18,933 nt of DNA from NCBI GenBank assembly GCA_001970855.1, contig LSSN01005231.1:1-18933 (forward strand), read 5' to 3'. Source of the stretch: Smittium culicis. Lineage: Eukaryota > Kickxellomycota > Harpellomycetes > Harpellales > Legeriomycetaceae. Position numbers and translations under genes: made by a program. Position 1 is the first letter of the stretch, and every line of letters starts with the position of its first letter. The notes below the pieces were generated by a model that did not search any database, was not told where the DNA came from, and saw nothing but the letters and a program-made list of their open reading frames with translations. Shown here one piece after another: positions 1-8,463 of the stretch.

Positions 1-335
1 TAATTTGCTTAAATTCCAAGATTCATTAATATACTGGTTGATTATGATTTTGCAGCAAATAATAAATACATTTATAAATCATAAACGAATCAGTAAATTG
101 ATAATTTCTAAGCGTGTTTGACTGTAAAGGAAAAGCATAAGAAATAAGGTTGGCTTAGAATGTAATCAATATGAAAAAGGTATCTGGTGTAAAGAAGTAA
201 AATTTGAAAAAATTATTTGATTTAAAGTAGTGAAATTTGAAAAGAAAAGTGAAGTAGCAAAAAGTATAGGAGGAATTATAGGACAAAAATAAGCAAGTAA
301 ATTATATATAAAAAAATGGTATGACAAGGTTTAAA
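1..335. other. Intergenic 3' flank of the C1-THF synthase gene
   Basis: A+T-rich sequence with no convincing open frame. It holds imperfect purine-rich repetition around 195-265 (GAAATTTGAAAA-like units). It lies just downstream of the minus-strand C1-THF synthase stop codon, so it should contain that gene's 3' UTR and polyadenylation region. No clear signal stands out. Confidence 0.6.
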
Positions 336-3300
336 TTAGAAAAGACCGTGGATAGTTTCGGTATCAGCATCGATATCGATATCGTAGAAGCAAGGTCTAG
401 TAGGCAATCCTGGCATGGTTTGGATTTCACCGCAAAGTGGGTAGATGAAACCAGCACCAGCACTTAAGCGGACGTCGCGGATAGGAAGCACGAAATCAGT
501 AGGTGCGTTTTTAAGTTGCGGGTCAGATGAGAATGAGTATTGGGTTTTAGACATACAAATGGGCAGGTTCGAGTAGCCGAGGTTTGCGTATTGCGATAGT
601 TTCTTTAAAGCAAGATCGGAATATTCAACTGAGCTTGCACGGTAAATGTTTTTGGCAATCGATTCGATATTTTGCTTGATTTGGTCGACACCATTGCTTG
701 CAATTGAATCAAGTGCACTGTTCATGTATGAGAGTCTAGGAGCTGCAAGGGGGTTATTTACAATTTCAGTGTTGTTGAATTCGCAAGCATCAACAACAGC
801 TTGAGCGAGTTCAGTGCCACCAAGACCTCCTTTAGCGAAGCAGTTAGATGATTCAGCGGCAAATGCACCAGCTTCTCTGGAAGCATTGAGAACCAAATCG
901 ATTTCAGCTTGGGTGTCAGTGTGGAAGATGTTTAAGGAAACAACTACTGGAACACCGAATGAAGTACAGTTTTCGATGTGTCTAATCAAGTTTGGCAATC
1001 CGCGTCTAACGAGCTCAACATCTTCAGACGTGTAGTCGGATGGAAGGTTAACACCAGGAACAACAGGGGGACCGCCACCGTGCATTTTCAAGGCGCGGAT
1101 AGTGGCGACTAAAACAACGCAGTTTGGACGTAATCCACTATATCTGCACTTGATGTTCATGAACTTTTCAAAGCCGATATCAGAGCCGAAACCAGCTTCA
1201 GTGATAACGTAACCGGTGCTATCAGAGTTGCTTTGTTCACCAGGCTTAGTGCCAATAAGTTTAAGTGCGATTTTATCGGCAATGATCGAGGAGTTACCAT
1301 GGGCGATGTTTGCGAAAGGACCAGCGTGGACAAGAACGGGAGTGCCTTCAAGGGTTTGCATCAGAGTTGGGCGGATAGCGTCTTTCATCAATACAGAGAG
1401 TGCACCAGTGATACCCAAATCATCAGCACAGAGGGGGAGTCCAGCCTTGCTGTAACCAAAGATCATTTTGCCAAGACGGTCTTTCATGTCTTGCAAGTCA
1501 TTGGAAAGAGCAAGAACGGCCATGATTTCAGAGGCGACAGAGATGTCGTATTGAGTTTCTCTGGTCATGTTGCGTTCAGTTTGGGATTGACCGATGGTGA
1601 TTTTTCTTAGGAATCTGTCGTTAACGTCAACAACGCGGTTCCAGGTAACTGTAGAGGGGTCGATATCTAATCTGACAAAGTTGTGAATTTCATCGGGGGA
1701 GAGTTGGTCAGGAGATGATTTGTTGATATTGAGGCGTTTGAGGCGGTTGATCATATTTGGGGAGAAAGTTTTTTTACCGTTTACGGTTGGGCATAGTCTG
1801 CGGAATAGAGCGGCATCATTTTGGGTAGATTCGTGGAAGATTCTTGCGTCGATGGCGGCGGCTAGTAAGTTGTTAGCGGCAGAGACGGCGTGGATATCAC
1901 CGGTAAGATGGAGGTTAAATTCCTGCATGGGCATGACTTGGGCGTAGCCACCACCAGCGGCACCACCTTTGATACCGAAAGTGGGACCTTGGGAGGGTTG
2001 ACGTACACAAGCAATGACAGGTTTGTTTAGATGTGCACCAATGGACTGGGATAGACCAATGGTGATAGTAGATTTGCCTTCACCAAGAGGGGTTGGGGTG
2101 ATACCAGCAACGACGATATATCTAGCATTAGTAGAGTCTTTTAAGCGGTTAATGATGTTTAGGTTTAGTTTAGCTTTGTAGTCGCCGTATAGTTCGAGTT
2201 CGCTGTCACGAACGAGGAGTTCTTGGGCGACTTTTTTAATTTTTTTAGGGTTAGAAGAGGCGGCGATTTCAGCGTCGGAGGGGATAGGGACTTGGGGGGA
2301 GATTTTGACGGGGGAAATGGTGACTTTAGAAGAAGCTTCGAATTGGCGGATGGCACCGTCGACCAAATTATCCAGGAGCATGGCAACGGTCATGGGGCCA
2401 ACACCACCTGGGACGGGGGTGATCATGGAGGCGGTTTGTTTGGCTTGTTCAAAGTCGACGTCACCAACCCAACGGGTTCCAGATTTTCTGGAGGGGTCGT
2501 CTTTAGCGTTGATTCCAACGTCAATAACGACGGCACCGGGTTTGATCCAGTCGCCTTTGACGAATTCAGGGATTCCAATGGCGACGACGATAACGTCAGC
2601 TTGTCTACAAATATCTTCGATATTTTTAGTGCGGCTGTGGCAAACGGTGACGGTAGCGTTTTGTTTGGTTAAGAGGGCGGATACGGGGGTACCGACGATA
2701 TCGCTGCGGCCGAGGACGACGGCGCGGGCACCGTTGAGGTTGACGCCCATAGTGCTAAGGAGTCTCATGATACCTTTTGGAGTGCAAGAGACGTATCTGG
2801 GTTCACCGTTTTTCTTGAACAAGGAGCCCATATTTTCGATGTGGAAGCTGGGAGGGAAATAAAAATAAGATATATAAGTAAGGGGGATATAGGGTAAAAG
2901 GTAAATAAGAAGGGTCAAGTAAATAAAAAAAAAGTAAAAAGAGAGAGAATAGAAACAATTTAGTGGGTAAAAGATAAAAAATGGGGGGGGGGGAGAGGAG
3001 GATGAAGAGGAGGTTTACCCGTCAACGTCTTTATCGGGTCTGATGAAGTTGATCATTGCGTCTTCTTGGAAGTGTTTTGGGAGGGGTAGTTGGAGGAGGA
3101 TGCCGTTAACGGAGTCGTCATCGTTGAGGGAGTCGATGAGGGAGTATAGTTCAGCGGGTTGGGCGTCTTCGGGCAAATTGAACTTTTTTGAGATAACGCC
3201 AACTTCTTCGCAGGCGATTTGTTTTTGTTTTACGTAGAGGGAGGAGTCCTTGCGAGCACCGACTTGGATGACGGCTAAAGTTGGGGCGAAGGAGGGGTGG

Positions 3301-3668
3301 AGTTGTTTGTAAGCATGGACTTTAGCGTTGAGGTCCTTGCGGATGGAGGAGGCGATGGCTTTACCGTCAATAAGAGCGGCGTGGGGAGGGACAGGGGCAG
3401 AGGAGTCCATATTATTGTATGTAGAGTATAGTCTAGTAGAGAGGGAGGAGTAGCGAGAAGAAGAAGAGAGAGAAGAGTAGTTAGAGGAAGCGAGAGAGGA
3501 GCAGACAGGAGACGAGGAGCAGTTAGGGGTGAGGTATTTAATCAAAAATTTAGAGTTAAAATGACTGAGTGGAAAAACTGATTTGGAAACTTTGAGGGCT
3601 GATGAGTAGCGAGCCAATAGCAGCTGCGATGCTGCTCTGTTATGGAATTTAGCGGAATTTTGCAGCAT
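336..3668 (-). CDS. MIS1: C1-tetrahydrofolate synthase, trifunctional, mitochondrial form
   Basis: Interconverts one-carbon folates: methylene-THF dehydrogenase, methenyl-THF cyclohydrolase and ATP-dependent 10-formyl-THF synthetase. Exons are 3668-3019 and 2847-336. The intron (2848-3018, GTAAAC...CCCAG) restores the family motif DVDGFH exactly across the junction. The product is 1053 aa. The first in-frame ATG is at 3668; the frame opens earlier only at a TTG. Residues 1-86 are rich in Ser, Arg and Leu with almost no acidic residues, as in a mitochondrial presequence. The dehydrogenase/cyclohydrolase domain follows, with YVKQK at about 145-149 (catalytic Lys), GRSDIVG at about 263 and PGGVGP at about 363. 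The synthetase domain starts near 420, with the ATP loop TPTPLGEGKST at about 467-477. A second Met at 87, in good context, would give a 967-aa cytosolic-length enzyme. Yeast has separate ADE3 (cytosolic) and MIS1 (mitochondrial); a single dual-use gene here is inference. Confidence 0.95.
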
Positions 3669-3780
3669 TTTTTTTAATACTATTTCGATCTGGAACAATT
3701 AATTGGCTCCAAGTAAATGATTAATTGGTGGCAAAGAGAAGATTAGCAAATCAGAGTGTAAGAATAAAATTTTTATTGCC

Positions 3781-4016
3781 GATCTGATTGGAAGCAATAC
3801 AGGATCAGGAGATTTTTTTTTTGAGGTTTCAGCAAGGTACAGGCAAATAAGATAGCTAGAGGCCTTGATCACAGGACAAGAGAAGGAGTTGAGAAGAGCA
3901 AGGTATGAGAGTTAGCGATAGGACAGATCAGATTAAATTGAGGGGATGAGGAGTATTTATAGGTGGAGCCAGATAATATATGGATATAGAGGGATCTGAT
4001 AGGCAGGATCAGATTA
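3781..4016. promoter_or_regulatory. Cluster of GATC(A/T)GAT motifs upstream of C1-THF synthase
   Basis: GATCTGAT occurs at 3781 and 3993, and GATCAGAT at 3926 and 4007, with a related GATCAGGA at 3803. Three of the four continue with T or TA. Four copies in 236 bp, starting about 110 bp upstream of the start codon, suggest protein-binding sites. The binding factor is unknown. Confidence 0.35.
3954..3961 (-). promoter_or_regulatory. Possible TATA box of C1-THF synthase
   Basis: On the minus strand this reads TATAAATA, followed by CTCC. It lies about 290 bp upstream of the C1-THF start codon and faces it. The same octamer occurs upstream of phosphomannomutase at 17577. If functional, the 5' leader would be around 250 nt and would contain some of the GATC(A/T)GAT motifs. 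Confidence 0.35.
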
Positions 4017-4591
4017 GGGGGATAAAAATTAGTTGAATGATTGAAAAAAAAAATAGAGAGTAAATAGAAAATGAAAAAGAAAAGATTTTTTTCAATGAAA
4101 AATTTCCACTCTGTACTTTATAGATATTTTTTTCAAAGCAGATACAATTATTTGGGTTCAAAAAAAAATGAAAAGGCTAATAGTATAAATTAAAGCAGGT
4201 TTGCCTAATTTATAAAATTAGCGCTTTTCCAAACAAAACATATACTTGAAATTTAAATAATTAATAATTAATTTAAAAAATATAAAAAAAGAGCTATCGG
4301 TATTATTAATTAAAGCTATTATGGGAAACAGATGAAATAGATTTGATAATTAGGTTGATAAATAAAAGGATCAAGCGTAGAGGTATTGTGAGTGGAGGCA
4401 AGAGGTGCAGAAATGGGAGGAGTATTGCGTTGTTTGTTTGGTTCCGCATTAAGAGCCAAAAACAATTAAAATGAGATTTTCTATAGCTGTTTTTGATAGC
4501 AAAAGGCGTTTATTGTTTGCACTAAAGAAAAAAAAAAAAAGTATTCTGGTATTCGCTATAATAGATCAGAAATATTAATAGCTATACACTA

Positions 4592-4940
4592 ATCGATAAG
4601 CGCCGATACGTATTTATGAGCGGCGAGGCTGATCGATAAAGTAGTCTACGCTTTTTTAGCAGTTAAAGACGTATTTGTTACTGTATGTAAAGACGCAATT
4701 GTATAAGTATACAAATACGTATTTGTTACTGAATATTAAGAATAGGATCGATAAAGCAGAATAGAAGATCAGCAAGATTGTTGGGCAGAAATCCAATTGG
4801 TTGGGCCAATCGTGCATAGACAGCCAAATAGTTAGTCATTTAACAGATAAAAAAAAAAAGCAAATAAATGAAGAGGCAAAAATGAAATCGATTAAAAGCG
4901 GATTTAGTAAAAGAAAACAATAATCGATCAAAAACGTATT
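4592..4940. repeat. Clustered ATCGAT and ACGTATT motifs with short direct repeats
   Basis: ATCGAT occurs at 4592, 4632, 4747, 4887 and 4923. ACGTATT occurs at 4608, 4669, 4717 and 4934. Two longer exact direct repeats are embedded: ACGTATTTGTTACTG at 4669-4683 and 4717-4731, and GATCGATAAAG at 4631-4641 and 4746-4756. The block is non-coding, beyond the 3' end of HIS1. It could be distal regulatory sequence of C1-THF synthase or an eroded repeat. Confidence 0.45.
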
Positions 4941-5110
4941 AGCAAAATAAAAAATAAAGACAAAAAGGATAGTAAAAAGCAATTCGTTGAATCGGATTAA
5001 GGAGATTCAGTGCCTACTCTGTAAAAAAAAAAAACCCCCCAGTAAGAGGCATTTAAGCCCACGCATATTAAAAAAAAATAAAAAAGAAAGATGCGCGTAA
5101 GGCGATAAAA

Positions 5111-6004
5111 CTAGACGCGGCAGTTTTCGAGCTTGAAGACGATGATGTCTGTGGCCCCGGCAGCTTTCAGCTCGTCCATCGTGTCGCCCAGCTTGCTCTT
5201 CTCCACCATCACGCTCACTGCCACCCAGTTCTCCTTGTCCAGGTTCGTAACCGTTGGCGCCACTCGCCCTTTGCAGATCTCCAGCACCTGCTGGAACGAG
5301 TGTTTGTGGATGTTGTAGCTGCACAGCACGAACCTGCTCGCTGCAAGCACCCCCAAAATTCGGTCCGTGATCTTGGTCACCAGCTGCCCATGCTTCGTCT
5401 GCTTGTTGCTGATCACTAGCGCCTCCGTCTCAAGCACCGTCCCGATATCCGTCAGCCCTGCCGCCCGCATCGTCTCCCCGCTCTCGACAAGATCAACGAT
5501 CCCGTCCGCCAGACCTAGCCCGCACGCCGCCTCCACGCTCCCTGTAACGTACTCGATCTCCGTATTGTCTGCGCCCTTGCCGCTCTCCGCCGCAAGCCTC
5601 GCAAAGTACCGCCGCGCCAAATTCGGGAAACTCGTCACTATCCGCTTTCCCAGCAGCTCCCCAGGATCACTGTACTGCCCAACAGGCACTTGCACCTGCA
5701 GCTTGCACCGCCCAAACCCTAGCTCTGCCTCCACCTTCACCCCTTCCTCGCCCTCGTCCAAACTCTCCTCCACTATATCGCGCCCCGTTATCCCCAAATC
5801 CACTTTGCCCTTGCTCACGTACTTCGCTATATCCGACGCCGGAAGAAACACCAGCACCACCTTCATGTTCGTCGAGTACGCTATATCGTGTCGTGGCTTC
5901 CTATTAAACTCAAGCCCAATCTTGTTCAGCAACTCCAGGATCTTCTCGAAAAGACGCCCCTTCTTCGGAACCGCAAGTATAAGCAACCCGTCCATCGAAT
6001 TCAT
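5111..6004 (-). CDS. HIS1: ATP phosphoribosyltransferase (first step of histidine synthesis)
   Basis: Condenses ATP with PRPP to give phosphoribosyl-ATP, the committed and normally histidine-inhibited step of histidine synthesis, in the cytosol. The gene is intronless and encodes 297 aa, the same length as yeast His1. The N-terminus has the family opening AVPKKGRL (residues 11-18). GKVDLGITGRD (66-76) and the PRPP-loop signature, from GSVEAACGLG through ADGIVDLVESGETM (about 155-179), are intact. The C-terminal part has the length and position of the regulatory domain of long-form enzymes (about 205-297). ATG at 6004 is preferred (A at -3); a second ATG three codons later has weaker context. 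The coding strand prefers G or C in third positions, unlike NDUFV1 and the flanks. Histidine auxotrophs such as animals lack this enzyme, which supports a fungal source. Confidence 0.96.
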   Translation of the reverse strand: MNSMDGLLILAVPKKGRLFEKILELLNKIGLEFNRKPRHDIAYSTNMKVVLVFLPASDIAKYVSKGKVDLGITGRDIVEESLDEGEEGVKVEAELGFGRCKLQVQVPVGQYSDPGELLGKRIVTSFPNLARRYFARLAAESGKGADNTEIEYVTGSVEAACGLGLADGIVDLVESGETMRAAGLTDIGTVLETEALVISNKQTKHGQLVTKITDRILGVLAASRFVLCSYNIHKHSFQQVLEICKGRVAPTVTNLDKENWVAVSVMVEKSKLGDTMDELKAAGATDIIVFKLENCRV

Positions 6005-6453
6005 CCTTATTTTCTAAATTTCTAAATTTCTTTTTTCTTTTTTTTTTTTTTAAATTCGGGAAATAAAAAAGCAGTTTTAATTTAATTCACCCAAAATCAT
6101 ACTTTTTAAAATTATTTAATTTTTTTTTATTTTTTTTTTCACAAATAAATCCAACAGTTTAAAAAAAGTCCGTCTATTTCGTCATTAATTTCTTGCATTA
6201 CTAATCTTTATTTTTTTACTAATAAAATCGACAAATAAATTATCCTTTAATAAACTTTTTGAAATAATATCAAAATATTTTTCAAATATCAATAATGTTT
6301 ATTCAGACTTTTATTATAAATATTTTAAAGAGTCGAAGCGAAAAGAAGTAATGGTAGTATTGATAGTGATTGTAAGAATAAAAGGGCTGAGCAGCACATA
6401 AAATAATAAAACTAAATCATTGACCAGTAAAAAAAAAAAAATATGGTTCCATT
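6005..6453. other. Intergenic region between DRE2 and HIS1
   Basis: A+T-rich sequence with long T runs, serving as the HIS1 upstream region and the DRE2 3' flank. No gene is seen. No TGACTCA (Gcn4-type) site was found by eye, although histidine genes in ascomycete yeasts often carry one. Confidence 0.55.
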
Positions 6454-7864
6454 TTAGAATACAATATCGTCGTCGGCTAAAGTTCCGGCAAGCATGACTT
6501 TTTCTCCTGGCTTGAAAGCTGGCAGCCCAACGTAAGGGCACGTCGAGCAGCGGAACGCATCTCCCAAATGGCACTATTAATAAATAGCCAAAAATAAAAA
6601 ATAAAAGCATTAAACTCATATACTAGATATAATGCCTAACATTAATAACAAATAAAAAAATCGTAGACATCAATTACATTTCCGCATGAGGATACGATAT
6701 CTTCAGTTCCTATCGTCAGGTTAACTGCCTTCTTAGCTTGGCCGTTACCACCCTCATCATCCATCGCTTCCTGCTCTGCAAGCCCACATGTGCAGCCCTT
6801 GCACGCTCTCCTCTTCACTGGCTCGCCCGCTCCCCCTAATAATTAAAAAAATAACTCTCGTTTATTCTATTTGTATTTCAAGTCTAAAATTTGCAAGATA
6901 CACACTACTTGCACTCAAATATAAACATTGCTAAATTCCACTTACTGGTTAGCGATTCTGATGTTGGTTTCTCGTAGTCCTCTTCAAGCAACAACTCATC
7001 CTCATCAATCAAATCGCTCTCCGCAATAAACGCCTTGAATGCCGATGGCTTTGAACTTTCTGATCTCAACCCTACACCAAAAAAAATAAAATCATATAAG
7101 TGTTTTAGCTTTTATGTTTGTATATACAACTTGTCTAAACCAATTATTGCCAACCTCTTGATTTTATCGAAACTGGTGCGCCAAGTTGACCATTGTTTGC
7201 AGGTTTAGTAGCAACTACCTATACCCAGCACAAAAAAAAATTTTTTTTGAATTAAATAAAAGAAATAAATACCCACAGCACAAATACGTAAATAATCATA
7301 GCTATCCAAGCATAAAAAAATAGAATATGATAATAATAATAAAGAAGAAGAAGGCTTTACTGTGGTAAGTGCAGGTTCGCTGCCAGAACTAGCGCGTACC
7401 CGCTGCTTCTCGAGCGCCATGAACCCGTCTATCGAAGCCATACTCTCGCTATCGAAAATCATAGCGTTGGCTCCGTAATTATCGAACCCAGCAAGCAAGA
7501 ACTCGTCGCTCAAGTCCACGCCGCTATAAACGCCGCTGCGCCCATCGCTAATGTAGCTGAACGCTACGTGGCCCCCGCCCGCAACCAGCTTGCCTATATC
7601 CGCAAGAAACTCGCTGAACTCGCTAATGTTCACGTTCGCAAACACTAGCACCAGATCGTACCCGCTGCCGCCGCTCGCTACCACGTCCGACCCTGCTATA
7701 TGCACCCTGTTGATGTTCTCGAAATCGAGCTTGGACGTTGATCCTAACTGGCTCCTCACCGCCGCTGCGAGCGCCTCGAAACTCGATGGGTTCTCGTTGG
7801 GAAAAGTTACAAGAAGAACCTTCTTGTCACCACAATCCAGTATTTGCTGGTATTCTTTGTACAT
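6454..7864 (-). CDS. DRE2: Fe-S cluster assembly protein Dre2 (anamorsin/CIAPIN1)
   Basis: Works with the diflavin reductase Tah18 as the electron source for cytosolic Fe-S protein assembly. Five exons: 7864-7361, 7218-7155, 7071-6946, 6835-6678 and 6573-6454, giving 323 aa. Introns: 7219-7360, 7072-7154, 6836-6945 and 6574-6677; all phases agree. The N-terminal methyltransferase-like domain (about 1-150) is followed by a linker with [17 protein letters not shown] (about 210-226). The C-terminal CIAPIN1 region has ACKGCTCG (Cys243, 246, 248) and the twin CX2C motif SSCGNC...FRCSTC (Cys282, 285, 293, 296), ending in [11 protein letters not shown] as in the family. The last intron separates Cys282 from Cys285. 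Oddities: the first cysteine of the CXnCX2CXC site is absent (Arg232 at the expected place), and intron 2 starts with the weak donor GTTGGC. Identity is secure; small exon edges are by eye. Confidence 0.92.
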
Positions 7865-8463
7865 TTTTTTTTTCTCTTGTTGTTTTCGTGAGTTTGTATA
7901 GCTTATGATTGAAATATAAAAATAAAAAAGAATTGCGTTCTCTAAAATATTAAGAAAGTATTGTTTGAATTATCTTTTTTATACGATTTTTATTTAATAT
8001 TTTTTTTTATTTTTGATTAGTAATAAAAATTTCCGCAACCTAAAAAATCCAATTAATAAAATTCATTAATCCCACAATATATTATTTTGGGCCAATCAGA
8101 ATAATTGCATAAACGATGATGTTTATTAGTCACTTTTTTTTTTCCCTTTCCTTCCATATTTTATTTTCTGATTTATTATTAAGCATAACTTTTATATACT
8201 AAAAAGAAATATAATTTAAAAGTGCTTTTAGGTTTTGTGATATTTGATAAATCGAATAAAATAAAATTAAAAAAATGTAAATACGTAGAAAAATAAAATA
8301 GCCTTTAAAATAAAAAATATAAAATGTATAACTGAATTCAAAGTCAAAAACTAGTAAAAAAAAAAAAAAAAATCCGCAATAGATCATTCCATTTGAACGT
8401 TTTGCTAAATTGACTTTGCTCAGTTATTCTTCTTTTATAAAAAGAAATCTTTTGATATTTTAA
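7865..8463. other. Intergenic region between NDUFV1 and DRE2
   Basis: About 600 bp of A+T-rich DNA forming the DRE2 upstream region and the NDUFV1 3' flank. The only clear element is the CCAAT-type box at 8089. An open frame within 8199-8387 encodes only Phe/Leu/Ile/Tyr-rich sequence and is not credible as a gene. Confidence 0.55.
8089..8099. promoter_or_regulatory. CCAAT box (GGGCCAATCAG) upstream of DRE2
   Basis: Contains CCAATCA, the form preferred by the fungal HAP/CBC complex. It sits 225 bp upstream of the DRE2 start codon. The identical 11-mer lies upstream of phosphomannomutase at 17375. CBC with HapX links CCAAT boxes to iron control in many fungi, which would suit an Fe-S assembly gene; that link is inference. 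Confidence 0.4.

Larger units (their letters stand above)
3669..5110. other. Intergenic region between HIS1 and C1-THF synthase
   Basis: No gene is seen in this 1.4-kb A+T-rich region. It is the upstream region of the minus-strand C1-THF gene and the 3' flank of HIS1. It contains a TATA-like site, a cluster of GATC(A/T)GAT motifs, a cluster of ATCGAT and ACGTATT motifs (listed separately), a GGGCCAATCG box at 4803-4812, and a small palindrome CTAATTTATAAAATTAG near 4206. Confidence 0.6.

Noticed and set aside
814..2862. Several open frames on the plus strand and in the alternate minus frame inside the C1-THF synthase gene
   Set aside because: They overlap a clearly conserved coding sequence, have no recognisable motifs, and are shadow frames.
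3669..3698. Ten extra N-terminal residues for C1-THF synthase starting at 3698
   Set aside because: That start is a TTG with a stop just upstream; the first ATG is at 3668.
5367..6017. Plus-strand 216-residue open frame opposite HIS1
   Set aside because: Ser/Pro/Thr-rich antisense shadow of a well-conserved gene.
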